Shown here: one piece after another, positions 1 through 7,613 of the stretch
How the letters are laid out: the number at the start of each line of letters is the position of its first letter
How positions within the stretch are numbered: position 1 is the stretch's first letter
Source: Sandaracinaceae bacterium
GTDB lineage: Bacteria; Myxococcota_A; Polyangia; Polyangiales; Sandaracinaceae
NCBI GenBank assembly: GCA_040218145.1
Contig: JAVJQK010000100.1
Location: forward strand, 17,287-81,286
Direction of reading: 5' to 3'
Length of the DNA stretch: 64,000 nt
Position numbers and translations under genes: made by a program
Notes under the pieces: generated by a model
What the model was told of the DNA's origin: nothing
Seen by the model: only the letters and a program-made list of their open reading frames with translations
Databases searched by the model: none

Positions 1-851
1 ATCGAGTCCTGGTCGTTGTCCGGGTCGGGGCAGCCGTTGTCGTCTTCGAATCCGTCTCGGTCTTCGGCTTCGAGCGGGCACTCGTCCGACTCGTCGGGCA
101 CGCCATCTGCGTCGTTGTCCGGATCGGGACAGCCGTCGTCGTCCTCGAACCCATCAGCGTCCTCGGCCTCGTCCGGGCAGCCATCCGCGTCATCGTTCAA
201 GCCGTCACCGTCGCGATCGGACGGCGGCGCCGGCGGCGGCGCTTCCTCTTCGACCGGCTCTTCCTCGACGGGCTCTTCGCCGAGGAACGCGAACGAGACA
301 CCCATCTGCAGGAACCCCGCGCTCGCGGCCCCCGGCAGATCGCTCAGCTCGAAGACGTGCTCGTACCGAACGAAGGGACCCGCGCGCAGCCACCAGAGCA
401 GCTCGAGCTCGAAGCCCACTGCGACCTCGAGGGCAGGGAGCGGGGCGCCATCGGTGATGGAGGCGCCGCCGCCCGCCTGGATCCAGAGGTCACCCAGCTC
501 CAGGTCGGGCAGGGGGTGGAGGCGCAGACCGAGCGTCGGGGTGTAGGCCGCGCCGTACCCATCGACCGTCGGCTGCGCGGGCGTAGACGGGAAGAAGAAC
601 GCCGAGAAGCGCGCCTCGACGCCCAGGTAGGGGATGAACCGGAGCTCGTAGCCCAGCGCGCCACCCCCGCCGAAGTCGTATTGCTGGGTCTGCGGCTCGG
701 TGAGCATCAGCGCGCCAGCGCCTTCCACCCTCACCGTGTGCAGGCCCGGGCTGGCGCTCGCGGTGACGGGAAAGGCCGCCAGGGCCACGATGGCAACCAG
801 AAACGGGGCAAGCGAAAGCCACACTGCGCGCCACCTCGTATCGGTTCTCAT
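1..851 (-). CDS. Outer-membrane barrel protein with thrombospondin type 3 repeats (partial)
   Basis: The gene runs off the window edge; about 283 codons are visible. The start is the ATG at 849-851, preceded by a purine-rich GGGGGAG about 7 nt upstream. Residues 1-30 form a signal peptide ending near TASA. The next 150 residues have the alternating aromatic/glycine pattern of an OmpA-type eight-stranded barrel (GALGYELRF, YLGVEARFSAFFF, LRLHPLPDLELG). A Pro/Glu-rich linker (EEPVEEEPVEEE) leads into DxDxDG-type calcium repeats (SDRDGDGLNDDADGCPDEAE and copies). An OmpA peptidoglycan-binding domain probably lies beyond the edge; this is inference. Likely role: envelope structure. Confidence 0.8.
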   Translation of the reverse strand, partial: MRTDTRWRAVWLSLAPFLVAIVALAAFPVTASASPGLHTVRVEGAGALMLTEPQTQQYDFGGGGALGYELRFIPYLGVEARFSAFFFPSTPAQPTVDGYGAAYTPTLGLRLHPLPDLELGDLWIQAGGGASITDGAPLPALEVAVGFELELLWWLRAGPFVRYEHVFELSDLPGAASAGFLQMGVSFAFLGEEPVEEEPVEEEAPPPAPPSDRDGDGLNDDADGCPDEAEDADGFEDDDGCPDPDNDADGVPDESDECPLEAEDRDGFEDDNGCPDPDNDQDS

Positions 852-903
852 GGTCTGCTCCCCCTGAGAGGCCGCTGACCCCCCTGACTGGGACGACCGT
901 CTC

Positions 904-910
904 ATATATA
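904..910 (-). promoter_or_regulatory. AT-rich -10-like element before the barrel protein gene
   Basis: An isolated TATATAT stands in otherwise GC-rich spacer about 55 nt upstream of the barrel protein start, reading on the minus strand. No good TTGACA-like hexamer is found 17 nt further up, so only the -10 is suggested. The rest of the 270-bp gap (852-1121) shows only the hairpin listed separately. Confidence 0.25.
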
Positions 911-1082
911 TCGGAAAAATCCAATGTTTCTGGCCGCCAGAGGCGGGATATTCCACGCAGACGCGCGCGGCTGGGGCCCGTCCCGAGACGAGCGCAGACC
1001 CAACCGCGCGTCTGGCCTCACCGCCCTGCTCGAGCGACGTCGCCCCGCCACAGCGGCGCCCTGACCCCCGACAGAGCGCTGC

Positions 1083-1114
1083 GTCCGCCGAAGCCTGCGC
1101 GCGCTCCGGCGGAC
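1083..1114 (-). terminator. GC hairpin after the MopE-like gene
   Basis: GTCCGCCG (1083-1090) pairs perfectly with CGGCGGAC (1107-1114) around a 16-nt loop, just past the stop of the MopE-like gene on the minus strand. There is no clear T-tract, so it may be a weak terminator or an mRNA 3'-end stabiliser. Confidence 0.35.
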
Positions 1115-1121
1115 CTGGGTC

Positions 1122-2612
1122 TCAGCGGAGTCGACGGCGCACGAGCGCCAGGCCGAGCAAGCCGAGCAGACCGAACGCCCAGCCCGCGGACTGGCCGCTG
1201 GCGTCACTCGGGACCGTGACGCGACAGCTGCAGCCGCCGCCCGCCGCCATCGGGTCGGTCCCCGCGTCGGCGCCGCCGGTGCCCGCGTCCGCGCCGATCG
1301 CGCCGCTGTCCGTGTCCCCACAGACTCCGTCCTCGTCGACGCTCATGTCGCAGTCGTCGTCGATGCCGTCGCAGGTCGAGTCGTCCGCGGCCGGCGTCCC
1401 GGGCACGCACGCGTCTTCGGTCATGCCGTCGACGCAGGTGCTCGACACCATCGTCATGCAGGCGCCGACGCCGCACGTCGTGGCTTCGCCCACGAACGCC
1501 TCGTCGACCATGCCGTCGCAGTCGTCGTCCATGGCGTCGCAGGTCGTGTCCTCGCCCGCCGGCGTGCCGGGCATGCACGTGTCCATCTCGACGCCCTCCA
1601 CGCAGGAGCTCGTCCCGGTCGCCGCGCAAGGGCCGAGGCCACACATCGTGTCGACGGAGGCGTAGTCCTCGTCCGCCATCCCATCGCAGTCGTCGTCGAC
1701 GCCGTCGCACGTGGCGTCGTCCGGGGCCGGCGCTCCCGCGACGCAGGTGTCGTCCTCGACGCCGGCCATGCACGTGGTCATGCCCGCGCCTTCGCACGCG
1801 CCCACGCCACACGTGGTGGCGGTGCCCATGAACCCGTCGTCGGCCGTGCCGTTGCAGTCGTTGTCGACCCCGTCACACACCATGTCGGGCGCGCCGGGGA
1901 AGACCGTCGCGTCGAAGTCGTCGCAGTCCGCGGGCGCGTCCACGCCGTCGCCGTCGGCGTCGGGCCCGAGCAGCGCCCGGATCTCGTTCAGGAAGAACCT
2001 CTGCAGGTCCGCGCCGCCCGTGTCGAAGAGCATCCCGTTGATGATCGTGCGACCGCTCGCCGAGCGCACCGCGCCCGCGCCCGTTCCGAGCCTCGCGATC
2101 GAGGTGGCGCCTCCCGTCGGGGCGAGCGTCATCGTGTACGTGCCCCAGCCGGGGTTCATCAGCGTGATCGGGTTGGCCGTGAGCCCCGCGTCGAAGGGCG
2201 CCACGACGGTGAGCGTCGTGGCGTTCGTCTCGGTCGTGTAGGTGGCTTCGAACATCGCCGCGTTGGCCGCGTCCCGGTTCCACTCGGTGAAGATGGTGCG
2301 CCCCCCACCCATCACGTGCGCGTCGAAGTTGGGCGTCGTGTACGGACCGCTGCCTTGCACCGCCACGATCACCAGGTCGAACGTGGTGCCGGCGAGCGCC
2401 GTCTCACACGCCGTCAGGCTCGTGTCGTCGAGGTTCCGCGTCACCGTCGCCATCGGGCTCATCGCCGTGAAGTCCATGAGCGCGGCGTCCATCGCGTCCG
2501 TGCCCGAGTTGGAGTCTCTACAGTAGAGGACGTCCTGCGCGTCGGCGGTGATCGGCATCGACAGCCCCGTGAACGCGAACGCCACCATGAACGGACCAAG
2601 TAAGTTTCTCAT
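1122..2612 (-). CDS. MopE-repeat protein with MYXO-CTERM sorting tail
   Basis: A 496-aa secreted protein. A perfect Shine-Dalgarno AGGAGGT (2621-2627) fixes the ATG at 2612. Residues 1-25 are a Sec signal peptide (ITADAQ). Residues about 26-215 form a domain resembling those that precede MopE repeats. From about 216 it has five Cys/Asp-rich MopE-type repeats (CDGVDNDCNGTADD, CDGVDDDCDGMADE, CDAMDDDCDGMVDE, CDGIDDDCDMSVDE). The C-terminus has a GGGCSCRV motif, a hydrophobic stretch (WAFGLLGLLGLALV) and RRRLR. That is the MYXO-CTERM architecture, which in myxobacteria directs surface anchoring after cleavage. The repeats probably bind metal or calcium; ligand unknown. Confidence 0.85.
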   Translation of the reverse strand: MRNLLGPFMVAFAFTGLSMPITADAQDVLYCRDSNSGTDAMDAALMDFTAMSPMATVTRNLDDTSLTACETALAGTTFDLVIVAVQGSGPYTTPNFDAHVMGGGRTIFTEWNRDAANAAMFEATYTTETNATTLTVVAPFDAGLTANPITLMNPGWGTYTMTLAPTGGATSIARLGTGAGAVRSASGRTIINGMLFDTGGADLQRFFLNEIRALLGPDADGDGVDAPADCDDFDATVFPGAPDMVCDGVDNDCNGTADDGFMGTATTCGVGACEGAGMTTCMAGVEDDTCVAGAPAPDDATCDGVDDDCDGMADEDYASVDTMCGLGPCAATGTSSCVEGVEMDTCMPGTPAGEDTTCDAMDDDCDGMVDEAFVGEATTCGVGACMTMVSSTCVDGMTEDACVPGTPAADDSTCDGIDDDCDMSVDEDGVCGDTDSGAIGADAGTGGADAGTDPMAAGGGCSCRVTVPSDASGQSAGWAFGLLGLLGLALVRRRLR

Positions 2613-2660
2613 CTCTCCGCACCTCCTGGTTCGGAGCCTATACCCTCCGGCGAATGGGGG

Positions 2661-3830
2661 TCAGTCGAACGTGCACACGATGCGCGCGATGAGCGGGCGG
2701 GTCTCGGTGCCGCTGACGGTGCCGACCGCGACGTAGAGCGCGCCCGGAGTCTGGAGCACGCTGCCGCTCGGGCCGTTCACGCGCGGGCCGTCGGGGCGGA
2801 TGACGATCCGCGCGTGCTCGGTCGCGAGCTCCTCGCCGAAGTCGTCCATGCGCAGCTCGCCTTCGGTCGCGTGCCCCACGAGGAGCCGGCCGCCGAGCGC
2901 GCCGACGAAGAAGGGGCGGCTGTCACGCGCCGGGTGCACGAAGCGCTCGAGCAGCTCGAGCGAGTCGACATCGGTCACCTGAAGCACGAGCGCGTCCCCG
3001 TGGTGCACGACGACGAGGCGCTCCCCGATGCGCACCGGCAGCGCGAGCTGATCGCCGTCCTCGCCGAGCATGCGCTCCGGCCCCAGCGCGCCCGTCGCGT
3101 GGAGCGCGCTGACGTACGCGTTCCGAACCCCACGCGGCCCCTCCCGCGGATACGTGATGACGTGCGAGCGGCGATCCGGCCGCGCGATCGCGCCGTGACC
3201 CGAGCCATACCGCCCGAGCGGCACCCTCGCGGGCGGATGCGGGAGCACCCCCGAGGGCTCCACGTGCGCCATCACGAGCGTGTTGTCCTCGCGCATGTCG
3301 AACGCCATCCAGAAGAGCGAGCCCGCCGCCGCTCGCAGCACCGACGGATGCCGGAGCGGCACGATCGAGCGCGGCCCGTTCGGCGCTCCGTCGGCGTCGA
3401 CCGGCTGCAGCACGCTCCCCTCGTCCCCCGCTAGCCCCCACGCCACGAAGAGCGCGCCGTCGAGCGACACCGGCTCCGCCCACGTGAACGAGTCGGTCGC
3501 GACCGTTCCGCTCGAGATCGGCGTCAGCGTGGCGTCGAGCCGATCGAACCGAACCCGCGTCGGCGAGCCGTCCCGCGACACGTGCACCACCCCCACGTCG
3601 CCGCCCGGCAGCGCGACCAGCCGCGGCGTCACGCTCGGCGCGCCCTCGATCAGCCGCGTCTCGGCGAGCCGCACTCCGGTACACCCCTCGACCCGCGCGT
3701 CCGGCGTCGCCGCGTCGACCCGGATTCCGGAGTCCCGGCGGGTCCCGGCGTCGACGTCGACGGCCTCCTCTCGTCCGTGCGAGAGGTAGCAGCCTGAGAG
3801 AAGGGCGGCCGCGAGGACGAAGCGAAGCAT
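2661..3830 (-). CDS. Lipoprotein, probable beta-propeller
   Basis: A 389-aa product from the ATG at 3830, which gives a short lipoprotein signal (MLRFVLAAALLSGC). A longer form from GTG 3878 or ATG 3872 would push the signal inward, so I prefer 3830, although no strong ribosome site is seen. After the lipobox Cys there is an Asp/Arg-rich spacer (DVDAGTRRDSGIRVDAATPDARV), common in myxobacterial lipoproteins. The rest consists of recurring beta segments with Gly-Asp turns (LVALPGGDVGVVHV, EPVSLDGALFVAWG), suggesting a propeller-like surface protein. No catalytic motif is seen and the function is unknown. Confidence 0.75.
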   Translation of the reverse strand: MLRFVLAAALLSGCYLSHGREEAVDVDAGTRRDSGIRVDAATPDARVEGCTGVRLAETRLIEGAPSVTPRLVALPGGDVGVVHVSRDGSPTRVRFDRLDATLTPISSGTVATDSFTWAEPVSLDGALFVAWGLAGDEGSVLQPVDADGAPNGPRSIVPLRHPSVLRAAAGSLFWMAFDMREDNTLVMAHVEPSGVLPHPPARVPLGRYGSGHGAIARPDRRSHVITYPREGPRGVRNAYVSALHATGALGPERMLGEDGDQLALPVRIGERLVVVHHGDALVLQVTDVDSLELLERFVHPARDSRPFFVGALGGRLLVGHATEGELRMDDFGEELATEHARIVIRPDGPRVNGPSGSVLQTPGALYVAVGTVSGTETRPLIARIVCTFD

Positions 3831-3902
3831 GAGCGCCACGGTAGCGGCGCGACCGCGCCTGGCCCACCTCATGATCACGCGACGGTCGCGGTTGGACGGT
3901 CC

Positions 3903-4136
3903 TCAGGCCCAGCGCTCGACCTCGTAGAAGTCACCATCGACCGGGTCGTCGAGGACCACGTCGAGCACCACCCCGCCGCTCAGGTCGGACCTCACGACGG
4001 AGAACCCGTCCGGCCACCGTTGAAGACAGCAGAGTAGGAAGCCGGGAGACATCGAACCGGCCAAGAAGTCCTGGTACCCCCCGAGGTCCGGTGAACGCTC
4101 GCTGAGCTGAGCGCCGCTCGCGTGATGGTTCGGTAC
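3903..4136 (-). pseudogene. In-frame coding-like extension beyond the stop of the next gene
   Basis: Directly after the TGA at 4137-4139 the same frame stays open for 77 codons and ends at TGA 3903-3905 with the sequence VDGDFYEVERWA. The codons have the G/C third-position bias of real genes here (gac gtg gtc ctc gac). I read it as the cut-off C-terminus of the 4137-5045 gene, separated by a nonsense codon. Alternatively it is a 49-aa protein starting at ATG 4052 (MSPGFLL). No family is recognised. Confidence 0.4.
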
Positions 4137-5045
4137 TCAGAGCCGATCAAAGCCTTGAAGCGCCTCCGATAGCTCCCAGCGACGTCCACCCAGCGTATAC
4201 GTGGACCGTTCCTCGACCACCGCGGCGAACGTGAGGTCCTCGAGCAACCAGAGTTGCCGAGCGCCGTCACTCCAGACTTTCCATGCGGGCTCCGGTCCCG
4301 TGGGCGTCGCGAGCGACGTACGTACGGGGCGTTGCTCCACTTTGAGGTCTCGCCCAGCGCTCGGCAGGGCCGCAAGGGTGTAAGCTCTGGCGAACAGCGG
4401 TCCGACAGATCTCCTGTTCGTGAGGGGTCTCGCGTACCAACTCCCACTAGGCGCGCTCCACACCAGGACGCTCGCCAAGGAGCCGTCGACACACAGCACG
4501 TGTTCCATCTCTTCGAGGGCATCGGCCAGCGCATCACGCTGGTCGAGCCGCACCGATGGAAGAGCGGGCCACAAGCGCCCGGATGCGACCGCGCCAGGGC
4601 CGATACGAATAACATCGACGCGGAGTTCGTCAGGAGTGGTTGGCTCGAGCGAGGGCGACCAACGCTCCCGCGCGAGTTGCAGCTGCCTTCGAGCCTCCAG
4701 GACCGAAACGCTCTCCACCGCACTCAACCGCTTGATAGCAGAGCGCACCGCCGTCGCGTCCCCGTCCTCGACCGCCCCCTCAAACAGTGCATCGTCCAGG
4801 GCGCCAAGAGAGCGACGCACGTCTAGCCGCCGTGCTTGCCGTTCCAGATGGCCTAGCTGGATGCCCAAGAACGCTCGGAGCCGGAGCAATCGGCGCCACC
4901 CGGCTGCGAGGCGTAGTTGCTGATCTGATCTGGGTCCCCCCGAGAGGGTTTGTCTTGTGATCGTTGAATGCTCGCGAAGGCATCCCACAACCGAAGCCAG
5001 GACGCCGTCACTCTCGTCTCGACTCGAGTTCTCAGGCGCCTTCAT
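4137..5045 (-). CDS. Hypothetical protein, possible orphan immunity gene
   Basis: A 302-aa protein from ATG 5045 (MKAPENSS); a TTG at 5087 in the same frame is less likely. It has no signal peptide or membrane span. The N-terminal half is helical and Arg/Leu-rich. The C-terminal half is beta-like, with several tryptophans (SGSWYARPL, PAWKVWSDGARQLWLLEDL, RRWELSEAL). No family is recognised. It sits immediately downstream of a decayed rhs fragment (5160-5408) in the same orientation, where an immunity gene would be expected; that is the only functional hint. The same frame continues past its stop (see 3903-4136), so the present product may be truncated. Confidence 0.6.
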   Translation of the reverse strand: MKAPENSSRDESDGVLASVVGCLREHSTITRQTLSGGPRSDQQLRLAAGWRRLLRLRAFLGIQLGHLERQARRLDVRRSLGALDDALFEGAVEDGDATAVRSAIKRLSAVESVSVLEARRQLQLARERWSPSLEPTTPDELRVDVIRIGPGAVASGRLWPALPSVRLDQRDALADALEEMEHVLCVDGSLASVLVWSAPSGSWYARPLTNRRSVGPLFARAYTLAALPSAGRDLKVEQRPVRTSLATPTGPEPAWKVWSDGARQLWLLEDLTFAAVVEERSTYTLGGRRWELSEALQGFDRL

Positions 5046-5159
5046 AGTGCGTCTGGTGTCGGCAGATAGGTTGTCATCGGCTTGCAAGCTCTATGTCGAG
5101 TCCCACTCGGATGACGATCCTCTGCCAGTAGTGTGTGTTCGCCCGGGATCCGAACTGAT

Positions 5160-5408
5160 GCGCCCAAGCTCGTCCAGCTGGCCGCGCTCGTCGAGGTCGA
5201 AGCGATAGCGTTCGCCGTGCTCGTTCTCGGCCGCGAGGAGCTGGTCCTCGTGTCGTAGTGGAAGCGGATCGCCTGCGCGCCTCGAGGCGCTCGTGGAGGC
5301 GGTGGTAGCCGGCGTACGTGAAGGAGATGTCGCGCAGGCTGTCGACGGCGCGGGTGAGGTTCTGCTCCTTGTCGTAGGTGAAGGTGCTCACGCTATCGTG
5401 CGGCTAGT
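5160..5408 (-). pseudogene. Displaced rhs core fragment with frameshifts
   Basis: This stretch is nearly identical to the intact rhs gene around 9385-9610. Both encode FTYDKEQNLTRAVDSLRDIS and YAGYHRLHERLEA and share long identical DNA. It carries single-base deletions (ctcgtgtcgtag against ctcggtgtcgtag, and another in the next 25 nt) that break the frame. Identity fades below about 5175 into unrelated sequence that reads to a stop near 5076 (WQRIVIRVGLDIELASR). That TGA overlaps an ATG as ATGA, the usual toxin-immunity junction. It looks like a remnant of an older Rhs tip displaced downstream. Confidence 0.8.
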
Positions 5409-5471
5409 GATCCGTTGCCTGGACCGTTGTCGGGAAACGCTGTTCTGACTCGACCGTGGCAGGTACGAAGG

Positions 5472-5990
5472 CTACTCGAACACGTCCAGAACCCGCATCG
5501 GGTGTCCGGTGTCTGCGGTGACGGCTGGCAACCTGGGCTGCTTCTCCAGGGTAAAGACATAGCCGGCATCGATAATCTCGCCGGCCACCCGTCGCTGGAA
5601 CCCCGCGACGGATACCGCGTAGATTCCACATGGCACAGGCGCGGCGAAGCCCTCACGGGCGTGTGCGTCCGACCATTCCATGAGCTGCGCAATGTCTGCG
5701 ACCACGACTCCTTCCTCAACTCTAAGTGCGTATACCGCATTCGTGCAAACGATGTTCTCGAGCACGGCTGGTTCCGTGGAGACGCTCACGGAATAGGTGT
5801 CGGCGTCAATGGCTAGGATAGGTACCACCAACCCTGAGCGCAGAGCTTCGTCGCCGCAATCATCCGAGAGGTACTCCTGCAGAAGGTTTCTACCATCCCG
5901 CAAGGATGCACCGTAGGCAGCGCGAAACACCGTTGGATCGTACATGAAGAGTCCGTTCGCATCTGTTGTCACGTGCCCACGCCAGATCAT
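5472..5990 (-). CDS. Candidate immunity protein of a displaced Rhs cassette
   Basis: A 172-aa acidic soluble protein. I choose the ATG at 5990 because GGGGAGG lies 9 nt upstream; the ATG at 5999 is directly adjacent to that site. No signal peptide or transmembrane helix. The protein alternates beta and short helical segments (GLVVPILAIDADTYSVSVST, VVADIAQLMEWSD, VPCGIYAVSVAGF, AGYVFTLEKQPRLP), like many polymorphic-toxin immunity proteins. No family can be assigned. A frame ending DELMKWFQRERRTTRGGCSR, probably the tail of a decayed toxin, stops at its start, which fits a tip-immunity pair. Confidence 0.65.
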   Translation of the reverse strand: MIWRGHVTTDANGLFMYDPTVFRAAYGASLRDGRNLLQEYLSDDCGDEALRSGLVVPILAIDADTYSVSVSTEPAVLENIVCTNAVYALRVEEGVVVADIAQLMEWSDAHAREGFAAPVPCGIYAVSVAGFQRRVAGEIIDAGYVFTLEKQPRLPAVTADTGHPMRVLDVFE

Positions 5991-6340
5991 CTCGAGCATC
6001 CTCCCCTCGTCGTCCGGCGCTCTCGCTGGAACCATTTCATGAGTTCATCGAGGGGCTGCGTCGGCGTGGCGTTCGTGGGTAGTACTTCTCCCGTTGCCGG
6101 TACCCGAAGATCTCCACGCTCGTGAGCCACACGATCAGACCAGCGCGCGAAGCGCGGAGTACCGACGCACCAGACCCTTCTCCTGGGACCCTGCAACGGC
6201 CGGATGTGCGGGCGCTGCGTGCGACGAGCGTCTCGTGCAGCCCGGCTCGTAGGGCGAGGGCGGCCTCGGCCCCGCCGGCCGTCGTGGCGCCGGCGGCGCG
6301 CTCTTCCTCGTACTCATCAGAACGCCAGGTTAGAGCGCGA
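5987..6340 (-). pseudogene. Diverged Rhs-tip remnant
   Basis: Minus-strand translation near 6340-6200 (WRSDEYEEERAAGATTAGG and then AEAALAL) matches the intact Rhs segment YEYEDKRLARASTPGGAETAL, and the DNA is also alignable to about 9775-9850. The similarity is weaker than in the other two remnants, so this copy is older or from another rhs gene. Below 6200 the reading frame must shift to give a coding-like tail (LPTNATPTQPLDELMKWFQ) that ends at the start of the downstream immunity candidate. Interpreted as a dead toxin cassette. Confidence 0.55.
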
Positions 6341-6367
6341 GGCGTCAACGGCTCCACGGCACAGTTA

Positions 6368-6850
6368 TCACCGGTCGCCAGACAGGGAGAGAGCGATGGG
6401 ATCTCCGGACTGGTTGAGAAAGAGTACCGCATGGCGCGTCTTCAGCTGAATACCGTGATCATCGCGAAGATGACACACTGAGTCCGAGAGGGACGAACTC
6501 AGGTAGGTATCGGAAGCACTCACATCCAGAGTTCGGATGGGCGAGAGGTCGACCGGCCAATCACCGTCCTCGAACTCCAAATGAAAATACTCGACGCAGC
6601 CCTGAAATACTCCGACTTGAAGGTTCCCAGCCTTCGCAATGAAACGCCCACCGCTTGGGTTGCTGTAGCGCCACAGATCATGGGGCAAAGAATCCGGAAG
6701 AACGAACGCGGACCCCAGCTGTAGACTGTCAAATGCGCGCTCCTCAAGGAACCTGCGCACGCTCCGCCCGAGACTAGCCACCACAGCCACCTCGCCGATG
6801 AACTCGATCTCGTAGGCCGAGGATTCCAGCCATCGTCGCGACGAAATCAT
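6368..6850 (-). CDS. Candidate immunity protein, probably frameshifted at its 5' end
   Basis: The open frame gives 160 aa with soluble alpha/beta character (YEIEFIGEVAVVASLG, GGRFIAKAGNLQVGVFQGCVEYFHLEF, HAVLFLNQSGDPIALSL). No family is recognised. The first 12 codons have poor codon use, while the -1 frame just upstream, from ATG 6878, reads MLARAIRRVDDFVATMAGIL with good codon bias and a TGGAGA ribosome site. Joining the two near 6815-6830 would give a 170-aa protein. It follows a displaced rhs fragment in the same direction, so an orphan immunity role is inferred. Confidence 0.55.
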   Translation of the reverse strand: MISSRRWLESSAYEIEFIGEVAVVASLGRSVRRFLEERAFDSLQLGSAFVLPDSLPHDLWRYSNPSGGRFIAKAGNLQVGVFQGCVEYFHLEFEDGDWPVDLSPIRTLDVSASDTYLSSSLSDSVCHLRDDHGIQLKTRHAVLFLNQSGDPIALSLSGDR

Positions 6851-6985
6851 CCACCCGACGAATCGCCCGGGCGAGCATGCGGGTCTCCAGCGACTTGGCT
6901 GGAACGCCGAGCTGCCGCAATCAGGCTTGTCAGAGCCCCCGGGTTTGGGTCTCGATCGCAGCCCCGTGGATCTCGCTCACAGCCC

Positions 6986-7050
6986 CCTTGCCGAGAGGGT
7001 CGCGCTCGAAGTGGACCTCGGCCGCGTCGTTGCTCGCCTGGATGAGTGGA
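6986..7050 (-). pseudogene. Short displaced rhs fragment ending at a DPLG motif
   Basis: About 65 bp match the intact rhs gene at 9127-9191 with only a few differences; both encode ASND(A/T)AEVHFERDPLGK. Identity stops exactly after DPLGK, where the remnant reads GAVSEIHGAAIETQTRGL and then a stop. DPxG is also the motif that marks the core-tip junction of Rhs toxins, so recombination at this motif could explain the scar. Confidence 0.75.
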
Positions 7051-7064
7051 GCTTGCTCTCGCGC

Positions 7065-7613
7065 TCACATGAAGGGGAGGCTGGACCCGCCTTGTCGGTG
7101 ACGACCCTCGAAGTACACCACTTCGTTCGCTCCGACCGGGCCCCGGAAGTGAGGCCGCTGCCGACTACCTATAGACCCGCTTGGGGCGGGTACGCCCGAT
7201 GAGCCGGCAGCGACCGCGTTCCAGATCCCGATCCACCCATAGGGAAGGAGATCGTCTAGCCCCAAGATCAGTCGTTCAGCGAGATCCTCCATGCCCTCGG
7301 TGGCGAGTGCCATGAAGTTGCGACCGCTTACCGGCCCCGGACGCCACAGTCCGGCCGGTTCCAGCAGAGGTAAGATCGCTCTTGTGCCCGTCAGCTTCCC
7401 GACATCCTCGTCGGCCACGGCGATGAAAAGCCGCAGTGGAGGGGTCGTCCTTTCACTGTCTATGAGCCGCACAAAGGGCGAGGGCGGCGCAACGCGTGGT
7501 CGGCACTCACCACTGATGTAGGCATCCCGCAGCGCATCTGTCGCAACACGGGTCAATCCTTCGACGCCGCGCTTCGGCGCCCCCTTGAGTAGGAAAGCTG
7601 TTACTCGGCTCAT
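7065..7613 (-). CDS. Immunity protein of the intact Rhs toxin (predicted)
   Basis: 182 aa from the ATG at 7613 (MSRVTAFLLKGAP). Its ATG overlaps the rhs TGA as ATGA, so the two genes are translationally coupled. That arrangement is the hallmark of a toxin with its cognate immunity gene. The protein is soluble with no signal peptide. The middle (PPLRLFIAVADEDVGKLTG, LEPAGLWRPGP, DLAERLILGLDDLLPYGWIGIWNAVA) looks like an alpha/beta immunity fold. I cannot assign a Pfam Imm family. Expected role: bind the 116-aa Rhs tip in the cytoplasm and block self-intoxication. Confidence 0.75.
   Translation of the reverse strand: MSRVTAFLLKGAPKRGVEGLTRVATDALRDAYISGECRPRVAPPSPFVRLIDSERTTPPLRLFIAVADEDVGKLTGTRAILPLLEPAGLWRPGPVSGRNFMALATEGMEDLAERLILGLDDLLPYGWIGIWNAVAAGSSGVPAPSGSIGSRQRPHFRGPVGANEVVYFEGRHRQGGSSLPFM

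Noticed and set aside
983..1125. AGACCCA...TGGGTCT as a fourth long palindromic element
   Set aside because: Inner arms do not pair and the GCTCCTCC/CGTCGTCG flanks and apical stem are missing.
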